Of a DNA stretch of 64,000 nucleotides, positions 1-10,481 are shown one piece after another (positions within the stretch are counted from its first letter, which is position 1; each line of letters opens with the position of its first letter). The stretch comes from an uncultured Clostridia bacterium. Its GTDB lineage: Bacteria > Bacillota > Clostridia > Christensenellales > Borkfalkiaceae. Where the stretch lies: the NCBI GenBank assembly GCA_944372575.1, contig CALVZS010000003.1, positions 61,457 to 125,456 on the forward strand. Reading direction: 5' to 3'. Both the position numbers and the translations under genes were made by a program. Under the pieces are notes generated by a model. That model was not told the DNA's origin and ran no database searches. It saw nothing but the letters and a program-made list of their open reading frames with translations.

Positions 1-578
1 GCGGTCGGCTCGAACATCGTGCAGTAGTCGGCGGTTCCCGCCTCGAACGCGCCCGTCATCAGGTTGAAGGCGACGTCGAAGTTGAGGTTGATGTCCGCGT
101 CGGTAAAGCCGTGTTCGCGCAGGACGTATTCAAAGGTCATGGCGGGAACGCCGCCCTTTCTGCCCGCCAGGATCTCCTTTCCCTTGAGATCCTCCCACTG
201 AAAGTCGGGCTCCTCCACGCGGGAAACGAGGAAGGAGCCGTCCCGCTTGGTGAGCTGCCCGAAGACGGTCGGCACGTCCTGCGAGCCGCCGAGCAGCACA
301 TAGATGGCCGCCTCGGGGCCGCAGAACCCGATGTCGGCATCGCCTGAGAGGACGGCCGCCATCACGGCATCCGCGCCGCCGCCGTTGGTGAGTTCGATGC
401 GGATGCCCTCCTCTTCAAAATAGCCGAGGGAGTCGGCAAGGTACATGGGGGCGTAGAAGACGGAATGCGTCACTTCGTTGACTTTTAAAGTCGTCATGCC
501 GTCGTCTGCTTTGCCGCAGGCGGAGAGGGGAAGGAGGGCGAAGACCGCCGCTCCCAAAGTTGCCAGGATTTTTTTCAT
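1..578 (-). CDS. ABC transporter substrate-binding lipoprotein, NMT1/SsuA type (partial)
   Basis: This is the N-terminal 192 codons of a periplasmic-type binding protein; the gene runs off the left edge of the window. It starts MKKILATLGAAVFALLPLS and continues with AC, a lipoprotein signal peptide with the lipidation Cys near residue 21. The mature part has the NMT1/taurine/nitrate-binding pattern: 'APMYLADSLGYFEEEGI', then a G-G-G-A-D-A-V stretch and 'GDADIGFCGPEA'. Such proteins capture small organic ligands (thiamine precursors, sulfonates, nitrate) outside the membrane for an ABC importer. Permease and ATPase genes would lie further left on the same strand. The start has a ribosome site (ACGGAG) 6 nt upstream. 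Ligand not predictable. Confidence 0.85.
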   Translation of the reverse strand, partial: MKKILATLGAAVFALLPLSACGKADDGMTTLKVNEVTHSVFYAPMYLADSLGYFEEEGIRIELTNGGGADAVMAAVLSGDADIGFCGPEAAIYVLLGGSQDVPTVFGQLTKRDGSFLVSRVEEPDFQWEDLKGKEILAGRKGGVPAMTFEYVLREHGFTDADINLNFDVAFNLMTGAFEAGTADYCTMFEPT

Positions 579-609
579 AGTCCGCTCCGTAAAAATATGA
601 GAATAATAT

Positions 610-639
610 ATTGTATGTCCGCGGCGGAATAATTGACAA
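610..639 (-). promoter_or_regulatory. promoter of the substrate-binding protein gene
   Basis: On the minus strand, -35 TTGTCA (639-634) and -10 TACAAT (615-610) are separated by 18 nt. The -35 box overlaps the -35 box of the divergent valS promoter. Confidence 0.55.
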
Positions 640-661
640 CGGGTTGAAAATGTTTTATAAT
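633..661 (+). promoter_or_regulatory. valS promoter
   Basis: -35 TTGACA (633-638), 17-nt spacer, -10 TATAAT (656-661): a perfect SigA-type promoter. The leader to the start codon is only about 70 nt and I see no T-box core (no GGUGG-type T-box motif), so valS does not appear to be under T-box control. Confidence 0.85.
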
Positions 662-737
662 ATCCAACAAGAATGGCGCAGTTTGCGCCGTTTTGCCGAC
701 AATGCAGGGCAGACAATATAGACAGGAAAAGACCGAC

Positions 738-3365
<2,628 letters not shown>

Positions 3366-3384
3366 GCGTTTCGATGTGCTCATG

Positions 3385-3434
3385 GAACAGGGGAGGGCGT
3401 CCCGTACAACTGTGCGGGACGCCCTCCCCTGTTC
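3385..3434. repeat. 20-bp perfect inverted repeat after valS
   Basis: Arms GAACAGGGGAGGGCGTCCCG (3385-3404) and its exact complement (3415-3434) flank a 10-nt loop. It lies just after valS and before the rex promoter, where a terminator is expected. No T-tract follows on either strand (plus side reads GGAAAAAAG), so it is not a classical intrinsic terminator. Confidence 0.7.
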
Positions 3435-3477
3435 GGAAAAAAGATGCCGCAAGCTGCAAGAAATTTTTTTCAAACGG

Positions 3478-3506
3478 TTGACAACAGCGCGCATATCTGC
3501 TACAAT
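3478..3506 (+). promoter_or_regulatory. rex promoter
   Basis: -35 TTGACA (3478-3483), 17-nt spacer, -10 TACAAT (3501-3506). Confidence 0.85.
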
Positions 3507-3511
3507 AATAA

Positions 3512-3529
3512 TTGATAAAAATTTATCGA
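3512..3529. promoter_or_regulatory. candidate Rex operator
   Basis: TTGATAAAAATTTATCGA lies 6 nt after the -10 box, over the expected transcription start. Its core GATAAA-AA-TTTATC is a perfect inverted repeat. The layout TTG-A/T-TAA, 4 nt, TTA-x-C-x-A resembles clostridial Rex sites (TTGTTAANNNNTTAACAA). Binding here would let Rex repress its own operon with adhE when the NADH/NAD+ ratio is low. Inferred from pattern and position. Confidence 0.6.
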
Positions 3530-3556
3530 ATATTTCGTCATACGGAGTGAGCCGAT

Positions 3557-4192
3557 ATGGGAAGCGCAGAAAATGCAGTATCGAAGGCGACCGTTTCCCG
3601 TATGCCGTCCTATTTAAGGTATCTCAAGGGCGAGGCGGGGAAGGGCGTGCAATATGTCTCCTCGGCGGCCGTCGCCAAGGACATGGGGATTTCGGCGGTG
3701 GGGGTCAGAAAGGATCTGGCGCTCGTCTCGTCCCGCCCCGGAAAGCCGCGCTTCGGCTTTGAGGTGCAGCAGCTGATCGAGGATATCGAGAAATTTTTGG
3801 GATATCATCGCTGGACGAACGCCGTCATCATCGGCGCGGGCGGACTCGGAAGGGCGATCCTCGCCTATGAAGGGTTTGAAAACTACGGGATCCACGTCAT
3901 TGCGGCGTTTGATGCCTCACCCGCAAAGGTCGGGGCGGTGGGCGGCAGGCCGGTCTATCCGATGGATCGTCTGCCCGACATCGCGGCGCGCAACGGCGTC
4001 CGAGTCGCCATTCTCACGGTGCCGCGCAGTGCGGCGCAGGCAGCGTGCGATGAGATCGTGAAGGTCGGCATCACGGCGATCCTCAATTTTGCGCCCGTCT
4101 ATCTGCATGTTCCGGACGGGGTCACGGTCAGGTATGAAGATTTGGCGGTATCTCTCGCCGCTCTCTGCGGGGAAAGCACCGAAAATCGATAG
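3557..4192 (+). CDS. rex: redox-sensing transcriptional repressor Rex
   Basis: Cytoplasmic repressor that senses the NADH/NAD+ ratio and controls fermentation genes. The 211 aa match normal Rex length. The N-terminal winged helix carries the expected 'ISAVGVRKDLA' recognition region (residues 45-55), followed by RPGKPRFGF. A Rossmann fold with GAGGLG at residues 93-98 binds the dinucleotide. The C-terminal 'ILNFAPVYLHVPDGV' is characteristic of the family. The start is supported by a GGAG ribosome site. The gene is 39 bp upstream of adhE, the classic Rex target, and a Rex-like palindrome overlaps its own start site, so autoregulation is likely. Confidence 0.96.
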   Translation: MGSAENAVSKATVSRMPSYLRYLKGEAGKGVQYVSSAAVAKDMGISAVGVRKDLALVSSRPGKPRFGFEVQQLIEDIEKFLGYHRWTNAVIIGAGGLGRAILAYEGFENYGIHVIAAFDASPAKVGAVGGRPVYPMDRLPDIAARNGVRVAILTVPRSAAQAACDEIVKVGITAILNFAPVYLHVPDGVTVRYEDLAVSLAALCGESTENR

Positions 4193-4231
4193 AAGCGAAA
4201 AATAAAACAAATTGGGTAACGGAGGTAGCAC

Positions 4232-6862
4232 ATGAAAGATTTCATCGTCAACGATGAGGAGTCTCTCGAGAAGATGCTCGCCCGCGTAAAAGCGGCGCAG
4301 GCAAAGTTCGCAACCTACACGCAGGAACAGGTCGACGAGATCTTTTTCCGCGCAGCGCTTGCGGCAAATCAAATGAGGATCCCTCTCGCCAAGATGGCGG
4401 TCGAAGAGACCGGAATGGGCGTCGTAGAGGACAAGGTCATCAAGAACCACTATGCGGCGGAGTACATCTACAATGCCTACAAGAACACCAAGACCTGCGG
4501 AGTGATCGAGCGCGATGAGGGCTTCGGCTATACGCGCATCGCAGAGCCGATCGGCGTCCTTGCGGCGATCATTCCCACGACCAATCCCACGTCTACGGCG
4601 ATCTTCAAGTCGCTCATCTGCTTGAAGACGCGCAACGGCCTCATCATCTCGCCTCATCCGCGCGCGAAGGCATCCACCATTGCGGCGGCGAAAGTCGTTC
4701 TGGATGCGGCGGTCGCGGCAGGTGCGCCCGAGGATATCATCGGCTGGATCGATCAGCCCACCGTTCCGCTCTCCGGCATGATTATGCGCGAGGCGGACAT
4801 GATCCTCGCGACGGGCGGCCCCGGCATGGTCAAGGCGGCGTATTCCTCCGGCAAGCCTGCGCTCGGCGTCGGCGCCGGCAACACGCCTGCCGTCATCGAT
4901 TCTTCGGCGGACATCCAGCTTGCTGCCTCCTCCATTCTGCACTCCAAGACCTTCGATAACGGCATGATCTGCGCTTCCGAGCAGTCCGTCATCGTCCTTT
5001 CCGACGTCTACGACGCATTCAAGAAGGAGATGAAACTGCGCGGGGCATATTTCCTGACGCCCGAAGAGACGGACAAGGTCAGAAAGACCATCATCATCAA
5101 CGGCGCGCTCAATGCCAAGATCGTCGGACAGAGCGCCTGCAAGATCGCGGAGCTCTCCGGCTTCAAGGCGCCCGAGGGCAGCAAAGTGCTCGTCGGTGAG
5201 GTGGAGTCCGTAGAGCTTTCCGAAGAGTTTGCGCACGAAAAGCTCTCGCCCGTGCTTGCGATGTACAAGGCACAGACCTTTGAAGAGGCGGTCGCCAAGG
5301 CAGACAGGCTCATCAAGGACGGCGGCCTCGGCCACACCTCCTCTCTGTATGTCAACGTGGAGACGGGCGCGGACAAGATCGCCTACTTCCGCGGCATCAT
5401 GAAGACCTGCCGTATCGTCATCAATACGCCTTCTTCGCAGGGCGGCATCGGCGATCTGTACAACTTCAAGATGCCTCCGTCCCTCACGCTGGGCTGCGGT
5501 TCGTGGGGCGGCAACTCCGTCTCGGAGAACGTCGGCGTCAAACACCTCATCAATATCAAAACCGTTGCGGAAAGGAAGGAAAATATGCTTTGGTTCAGAG
5601 CGCCCGAGAAGGTCTATTTCAAGCGCGGCTGCCTTGGCGTTGCGCTCAAGGAACTCGGCCCGCAGGTCTATAATAAGAAGAAGGCATTCGTCGTCACGGA
5701 CAAGTTCCTCTTCCAGAGCGGCTTTACGAAGAAGATCACCGACGTGCTCGATGAGATGAATATTTCCCACGCTACGTTCTTCAACGTCACGCCCGATCCC
5801 ACGCTCGCCTGCGCGAACGAGGGCGTCAAGCAGATGCGCGACTTCGCGCCCGATGTCATCATCGCCATCGGCGGCGGCTCTCCCATGGACGCGGCGAAGA
5901 TCATGTGGGTCATGTACGAGCACCCCGAAGTGGACTTCCAGGATATGGCGATGCGCTTCATGGATATCCGCAAGCGCGTCTATACCTTCCCGCACATGGG
6001 GGACAAGGCGCTCTTCGTTGCCATTCCCACAACGGCAGGCACGGGTTCCGAAGTGACGCCCTTCGCGGTTATTACGGATGAAAAGACGGGTACCAAGTAT
6101 CCGCTTGCCGACTATGAACTGATGCCCGACGTCGCCATCGTTGATTCCGACCTCATGATGAATATCCCCAAGGGGCTGACTTCCTGTTCCGGGATCGACG
6201 CGATGAGCCACGCGCTCGAGGCGATCGCATCCGTCATGGCGACCGACTTCACCAACGGCATTGCCAAGGAAGCCGCAAAGCTCATCTTCGAGTACCTGCC
6301 CGACGCATATGCGAAGGGTGCGCACGACGCGCTCGCCCGTGAGAAGATGGCAAACGCTTCCACGATGGCAGGTATGGCGTTCGCGAACGCCTTCCTCGGC
6401 GTCTGCCACTCGATGGCGCACAAGCTCGGTTCCTACTGGCACATCCCTCACGGCATGGCGAACTCGCTCATGCTCGAGGAGGTCATCCGCTTCAACAGCT
6501 CCGACTGCCCGACCAAGATGGGCACCTTCCCGCAGTACGCATATCCTCAGTGCAAGGCGCGCTATGCGGACGTCGCCCGCTATGTCGGACTCAAGGGCAG
6601 GGATGACGACGAGCTCGTCGAGGCACTCATCAAGAAGCTCAAGGAGCTGCAGGAGGCGATCGGTCAGCCCAAGACCATCAAGGAGGCGCTGGGCGACAAG
6701 GTCACGGAGGAACAGTTCCTCGCCCGTCTCGATCAGATGACGGAGGACGCGTTCGACGACCAGTGCACGGGCGCGAACCCTCGTTACCCGCTCATGAGCG
6801 AGATCAAGGAGATGTACCTCAACGCCTACTACGGCCGCAAGAACCGCAACAAGAAGAAGTAA
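4232..6862 (+). CDS. adhE: bifunctional aldehyde/alcohol dehydrogenase AdhE
   Basis: Two-domain fermentation enzyme: acetyl-CoA to acetaldehyde, then to ethanol, using two NADH. It is 876 aa, the standard AdhE length. The N-terminal aldehyde dehydrogenase half has its catalytic Cys at residue 247 (NGMICASEQ). The C-terminal iron-dependent alcohol dehydrogenase half has GGGSPMDAAK near residue 546 and the metal histidines in CHSMAHKLG and IPHGMANS. It forms spirosomes in other bacteria. It is preceded by a good ribosome site (GGAGG) and follows rex by 39 bp with no separate promoter visible, so it is probably co-transcribed with rex. The hydrogenase gene follows, giving two electron sinks in one block. 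Confidence 0.97.
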   Translation: MKDFIVNDEESLEKMLARVKAAQAKFATYTQEQVDEIFFRAALAANQMRIPLAKMAVEETGMGVVEDKVIKNHYAAEYIYNAYKNTKTCGVIERDEGFGYTRIAEPIGVLAAIIPTTNPTSTAIFKSLICLKTRNGLIISPHPRAKASTIAAAKVVLDAAVAAGAPEDIIGWIDQPTVPLSGMIMREADMILATGGPGMVKAAYSSGKPALGVGAGNTPAVIDSSADIQLAASSILHSKTFDNGMICASEQSVIVLSDVYDAFKKEMKLRGAYFLTPEETDKVRKTIIINGALNAKIVGQSACKIAELSGFKAPEGSKVLVGEVESVELSEEFAHEKLSPVLAMYKAQTFEEAVAKADRLIKDGGLGHTSSLYVNVETGADKIAYFRGIMKTCRIVINTPSSQGGIGDLYNFKMPPSLTLGCGSWGGNSVSENVGVKHLINIKTVAERKENMLWFRAPEKVYFKRGCLGVALKELGPQVYNKKKAFVVTDKFLFQSGFTKKITDVLDEMNISHATFFNVTPDPTLACANEGVKQMRDFAPDVIIAIGGGSPMDAAKIMWVMYEHPEVDFQDMAMRFMDIRKRVYTFPHMGDKALFVAIPTTAGTGSEVTPFAVITDEKTGTKYPLADYELMPDVAIVDSDLMMNIPKGLTSCSGIDAMSHALEAIASVMATDFTNGIAKEAAKLIFEYLPDAYAKGAHDALAREKMANASTMAGMAFANAFLGVCHSMAHKLGSYWHIPHGMANSLMLEEVIRFNSSDCPTKMGTFPQYAYPQCKARYADVARYVGLKGRDDDELVEALIKKLKELQEAIGQPKTIKEALGDKVTEEQFLARLDQMTEDAFDDQCTGANPRYPLMSEIKEMYLNAYYGRKNRNKKK

Positions 6863-6949
6863 GCAATATCCGAAAGAGCGAGGGCGGGGGATTTCCCTTG
6901 CCCTCGTTTGCAGGATTTGAAATTTATTTTCGGAGAGGAAAGAAGAGAT

Positions 6950-8458
6950 ATGAGAGGCCTGGAAACTTCGGTCAGAAAACTGAGGCGGCAGGTATTCGTC
7001 GAGGTCGCCAGGATCGCGTTCCATTCGGACAACGTCGCCAGCGATATCGAGGAAATTCCCTACAAGATCACCCCGACGGAGACGCCGCAGTACCGCGAGA
7101 GCGTCTTCCGGGAACGCGCCATTGCGGCGGAACGCGTCCGCCTCGCGATGGGAATGTCGCTCAACCCGCAGGATCGTCCCGCGCACATCACCAACGGCCT
7201 GAGCGCGAGCAACATTTCGGACAGTTACTATGAACCGCCGCTCATGCAGGTCATCCCGTCTGCGTGTGACAGGTGCGAGGAGAACGTCTACGAGGTCAGC
7301 GATCAGTGCCGCGGCTGCGTGTCGCGTTACTGTATGACGGTCTGCCCGAAGGGCGCCATTTCCGTCGATCCCAAGACGCTCAAAGCGGTCATCGACCGCT
7401 CCAAGTGCATCAAGTGCGGCAAGTGCAAGGCGTCCTGCCCTTACGACGCCATCGCGCACAAGATCCGTCCCTGCGCGCAGGCGTGCGGCGTGAAGGCGAT
7501 CTCCAGCGACGGGCTGGGCCGCGCGCAGATCGACCCGAAAAAATGCGTGGGATGTGGCCAGTGCATGGTCAGCTGTCCGTTCGGGGCGATCGCCGACAAA
7601 TCGCAGATCTATCAGCTCATCCGCGCGATCCAGAAGGGGGACGAGGTCGTTGCCGAGGTCGCACCCGCGATCATCGGACAGTTCGGCCCCGGGGTCACGC
7701 TCTGGAAGATCAAAGCGGCGCTCAAGGAGATCGGCTTTAAAGAGGTCTATGAAGTTGCGCACGGCGCGGACGTCGGCGCGGCAACGGAAGCGCATCACTA
7801 TGCGACGGGTGTTGCGACGGGGGAGCTTCCCTTCCTTCTGACGTCCTGCTGTCCGGCATGGAGTATGCTCGCCAAGACGCAGTTCCCCGATATGGTGGAC
7901 AAGGTCTCCAATGCGCTCACTCCGATGGTTGCCACTTCCCGTTCGATCAAGCAGAATCGCCCGAATGCACGCGTGGTGTTTATCGGCCCGTGCGCGGCGA
8001 AGAAGCTGGAGGCGCGCCGGCGCACCGTGCGCAGTGACGTCGACTTCGTCATCACGTTTGAAGAGCTTGCCGCCATCTTTGAGGCAAAGGGCATTGACTT
8101 TGCGACCTATGACAAGGAGGAGCCCATCCACGATGCGACGGCGGCCGGGCGCGGATATGGCGTCGCAGGCGGCGTTGCGGCTGCGATCGAGGCGTGTATC
8201 CATACCTACTATCCCGATGTCGAGGTCAAGGTCGAACACGCAGAGGGGCTGGAGGACTGCAAGAAGATGCTTCTCCTTGCCAAACTCGGCAAGAAGAACG
8301 GCTGCCTGATCGAGGGGATGGGGTGTCCGGGCGGCTGTGTTGCGGGTGCCGGCGTCAATATCCCCGTCGAGAAGGGAGCGGCAGAGCTCAGGAAATTTGT
8401 GGACGGCTCCACCAAAAAGCTCCCTGAAAAGGATCTTTACGAGCTCGAGCTTCCATAA
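6950..8458 (+). CDS. [FeFe] hydrogenase, group B-like
   Basis: A 502-aa iron-only hydrogenase. Cys-rich N-terminal ferredoxin region (residues about 105-215) carries two canonical 4Fe-4S motifs (CIKCGKCKASCP, CVGCGQCMVSCP) plus extra cysteines (CDRC, CRGC, CAQAC). H-cluster motifs: TSCCPAW (Cys300/301), IGPCAAKK (Cys348) and GMGCPGGC (Cys459, Cys463). The L2 motif has GPC rather than the MPC of well-studied group A enzymes, which fits group B, whose role (H2 production or sensing) is unsettled. No NADH-binding subunit genes are adjacent. Start ATG 6950 has GGAGAGGAAAG upstream; the frame stays open 14 codons earlier. It lies 87 bp after adhE and probably shares the Rex-controlled transcript. 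Maturation genes hydEFG are not in the window. Confidence 0.92.
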   Translation: MRGLETSVRKLRRQVFVEVARIAFHSDNVASDIEEIPYKITPTETPQYRESVFRERAIAAERVRLAMGMSLNPQDRPAHITNGLSASNISDSYYEPPLMQVIPSACDRCEENVYEVSDQCRGCVSRYCMTVCPKGAISVDPKTLKAVIDRSKCIKCGKCKASCPYDAIAHKIRPCAQACGVKAISSDGLGRAQIDPKKCVGCGQCMVSCPFGAIADKSQIYQLIRAIQKGDEVVAEVAPAIIGQFGPGVTLWKIKAALKEIGFKEVYEVAHGADVGAATEAHHYATGVATGELPFLLTSCCPAWSMLAKTQFPDMVDKVSNALTPMVATSRSIKQNRPNARVVFIGPCAAKKLEARRRTVRSDVDFVITFEELAAIFEAKGIDFATYDKEEPIHDATAAGRGYGVAGGVAAAIEACIHTYYPDVEVKVEHAEGLEDCKKMLLLAKLGKKNGCLIEGMGCPGGCVAGAGVNIPVEKGAAELRKFVDGSTKKLPEKDLYELELP

Positions 8459-8474
8459 TTCCACATTTGATATA

Positions 8475-8495
8475 GTATTATGTCTGACATAATAC
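8475..8495. repeat. 21-bp perfect palindrome, copy 1
   Basis: Arms GTATTATGTC and GACATAATAC around a single central T, in the gap after the hydrogenase gene. Related imperfect copies occur at 37923-37943 and 39922-39942. Confidence 0.8.
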
Positions 8496-8533
8496 GAAAT
8501 AAGTGATGAATTATGGAGGAGACAAACTCTGTG

Positions 8534-8573
8534 TATAAAAAAGAGAGGAGATTTTGCTCCTCTCTTTTTTATA
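8534..8573. terminator. bidirectional intrinsic terminator
   Basis: Stem TATAAAAAAGAGAGGAG (8534-8550), 6-nt loop, exact complement (8557-8573). Each arm ends in a T- or A-run, so it can serve the hydrogenase gene (plus) and the DUF4085 gene (minus). Confidence 0.9.
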
Positions 8574-8589
8574 AATCGCACAATCGACT

Positions 8590-9525
8590 CTAAATGGTAA
8601 TGTTTTTTTCGATCACGATATCGTCACAGGCAATGGTGAGGCAGCAAAAATCGCCGCAGGCAAAAAGCATATGTGCTTCATAGCCGTTTTCCGGCCTATA
8701 CAATTCGTCGTATAACCAGACGCACCCGGACAATCCCTCCGTTTCGTCATCTATTTTGACAGCGCGCGATGCAAATGACAGTTTTTCGTCGCGCTCGATG
8801 ATGATGCCGTTTGAAAACGTGACACGCGTATAGGGGGTCTCATCCTCGTACGGCACGCCGTCCTCACGGATGATCATGATCAGACCGGAGTCGCTTTGTT
8901 CAAGCGACAGGACGGAACCGTCATGAAAACCGAATTGCGAGAGAATGCGCTCCGGAATGTTTTTCCTTTCCAATTCCAGAGCTTTTTCCGCCTTGCGGTT
9001 GATTCTGTCAAATTCTCTTCTGTTGTGTTTTTGTTCCTTTTCGAGTTTTTTAAAGATGCTCTTCGGCAGATAGCCAAGCGCGATAAGACGTATGTCCGCC
9101 TTTTCGGCCACTCATTCGGGGAAGTGCAGACCTCCATGTTTCAATCCGCCCTGGTATATGGCCTTGAACGTTTCGATCGTATTGCCGGCATCGAAGGGCG
9201 GATTTTCAAATTCTTCGTAGGCGCGCGCTTTTTCCTCTTCATATCTGCGCCTGACCTCTTCCATGGATGCAGGGCGCTTCAATGTTCCCGTTTCCGTATC
9301 GTAGGTACAGAAATCGTCAAGTTCGCACTGATCGAAGTCGATCGGCAGAAACTGCGGCGGCGTGTTATAATCTCTGCGGTCGCGTTCGATCGCCGCTTTT
9401 AATTTGTTATCGTAGAGCGCGGCTATTTCCTCGTCCGAATATTCCTTATCCGTGATCGGTTGCATTCCGATGGTGTAATGCAGCCGCTGCATGAGTTCAT
9501 ACCACTCCTTTGTAAAATATTTCAT
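8590..9525 (-). pseudogene. DUF4085 family gene interrupted by an in-frame TGA
   Basis: Two open stretches in exactly the same frame are separated by a single TGA (9114-9112). The first (9525-9112, 137 aa) begins MKYFTKEWYELMQRL, the hallmark start of DUF4085 proteins. The second (9111-8590, 173 aa) begins with GTG directly after the stop and carries the family's middle and C-terminal parts (ADIRLIALGYLPKSIFKK; FGFHDGSVLSL; GCVWLYDELYRPENGYEAH). The family is normally one protein of roughly 250-300 aa, so the combined 311 codons equal a full-length gene. Either this is a nonsense mutation (or sequencing error), or the GTG restarts translation of the C-terminal half. The function of DUF4085 is unknown. 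Codon composition is more AT-rich than the flanking housekeeping genes. Confidence 0.75.
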
Positions 9526-9560
9526 ATTCTCTCATACCTATATGGATCATTAAAAAAGAC

Positions 9561-9600
9561 AAGCGCACAGCCTTATTTACAGGAGGTCGTGCGCTTTTTT
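9561..9600 (-). terminator. intrinsic terminator of rplI
   Basis: Inverted repeat AAGCGCAC (9561-9568) / GTGCGCTT (9589-9596) with A- and T-runs outside both arms. It lies downstream of rplI on the minus strand and just upstream of the DUF4085 gene. Confidence 0.75.
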
Positions 9601-9662
9601 GCTGTACAATTTCTCCGGAAAAGTAAAACGCCGCGTGTCTTTGCAATTTGCGACAGGAAAGA

Positions 9663-10109
9663 TCAGGTGAGAGGAATGACGTTCACAACGATCTTCGCCG
9701 TGACGCCCTCCATGAAGCGGATCTCTGCTTCAAAGGCGCCGAGCGTCTTGATGTTTTCTTTCAGCACGATTTTCTTTTTGTCGACGTCGTATCCGAGCTC
9801 TTCAAGCGAGGCTGCGATCTGCCCCGTCGTCACCGATCCGAACACCTTGCCGTTTTCACCCGCCCGGATGGAGACGGTCACCTCCTTGCCGTTGACCTCT
9901 TTTGCAAGGTCACGGAGTGCCTTCTCGTTTTCCGCCTTATGGAAAGCGTCTGCCTTTTTGCGCTGAGAGATCTCATTGATCCCGCTCGCCGTTGCCACGT
10001 CGGCAAGACCTTTTTTCAAGAGGAAATTGCGTGCATAACCGTCCGAAACTTCGATCACGTCGCCTTTTTTTCCGCTGCCCTTGACGTCAGCTCTGAGGAT
10101 TACTTTCAT
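9663..10109 (-). CDS. rplI: 50S ribosomal protein bL9
   Basis: Structural protein of the large ribosomal subunit, 148 aa, the typical length. The N-terminal RNA-binding domain begins MKVILRADVKGSGKKGDV and contains the conserved GYARNFLLKKGLA. A helical linker and the C-terminal domain (GKVFGSVTTGQIAASL) follow. The frame is open for 39 more codons upstream, but the conserved MKVIL start preceded by AAAGGAG is clearly correct. It stands alone here; the rpsF/ssb/dnaB genes often found nearby are absent. Its own promoter (TTGACA, 17 nt, TAAAAT) is 30-60 bp upstream. Confidence 0.97.
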   Translation of the reverse strand: MKVILRADVKGSGKKGDVIEVSDGYARNFLLKKGLADVATASGINEISQRKKADAFHKAENEKALRDLAKEVNGKEVTVSIRAGENGKVFGSVTTGQIAASLEELGYDVDKKKIVLKENIKTLGAFEAEIRFMEGVTAKIVVNVIPLT

Positions 10110-10137
10110 TGTCGTTCTCCTTTGAACCTTTTTCTCT

Positions 10138-10166
10138 ATTTTACAGGGGAATTTTGTGTTTGTCAA
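10138..10166 (-). promoter_or_regulatory. rplI promoter
   Basis: On the minus strand, -35 TTGACA (10166-10161), 17-nt spacer, -10 TAAAAT (10143-10138). Confidence 0.8.
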
Positions 10167-10228
10167 TGCCGTTGCTGATATTTTCGGAAAAATTGCGGAT
10201 ACTGCAGAGCGAAAGGAGGGATACAAGC

Positions 10229-10378
10229 ATGGATCATATGAATACCGGCGTCTCCTGCGGGGTGACTGACTGTAAGTTCAACCGTGACGGGATGCACTGC
10301 GAACTGACGACCATTCATGTCGGAAACACCTGTGACTGTGAGCACTGCACCTGCTGCGACAGCTTCTGCAAGCGCTGA
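10229..10378 (+). CDS. DUF1540 domain-containing small Cys-rich protein
   Basis: A 49-residue protein with nine cysteines, including SCGVTDCKFN, MHCEL and CDCEHCTCCDSFC, the DUF1540 pattern common in Clostridia. The Cys spacing suggests a small metal- or cluster-binding fold, but no function is established. ATG 10229 is chosen because AAAGGAGGG lies 8 nt upstream; the longer open frame lacks such a site. It is followed at once by a strong terminator, so it is a single-gene transcript divergent from rplI. Confidence 0.85.
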   Translation: MDHMNTGVSCGVTDCKFNRDGMHCELTTIHVGNTCDCEHCTCCDSFCKR

Positions 10379-10381
10379 ACG

Positions 10382-10407
10382 AAAAAGAGGGGAGACCCTC
10401 TTTTTTT
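10382..10407 (+). terminator. intrinsic terminator of the DUF1540 gene
   Basis: AAAAAGAGGG (10382-10391), GAGA loop, CCCTCTTTTT (10396-10405) and a T-run. Confidence 0.9.
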
Positions 10408-10441
10408 CATGGAGTTCGGCAGAATGCGAGCCAACATCATA

Positions 10442-10481
10442 CCAAAAATAAAACAGGGCAAAAACCCTGTTTTATTTTTGG
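10442..10481 (-). terminator. intrinsic terminator of tRNA-Ser
   Basis: Inverted repeat AAAAATAAAACAGGG (10444-10458) / its complement (10465-10479). On the minus strand it follows the tRNA 3' end directly, sharing the CCA bases, and ends in a T-rich run. Confidence 0.85.

Noticed and set aside
580..737. T-box riboswitch in front of valS
   Set aside because: The leader from the mapped-looking promoter is only about 70 nt and lacks the T-box sequence and a terminator.
3917..8581. Minus-strand open frame of 1554 codons antisense to rex, adhE and the hydrogenase gene
   Set aside because: It is the mirror of GC-rich codon use on the real strand (Asp/Arg/Leu-rich text without domains), has no ribosome site, and the plus strand carries three clear enzymes.
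8513..8593. Short plus-strand reading frame after the hydrogenase gene
   Set aside because: It reads straight through a perfect bidirectional terminator and has no features of a protein.
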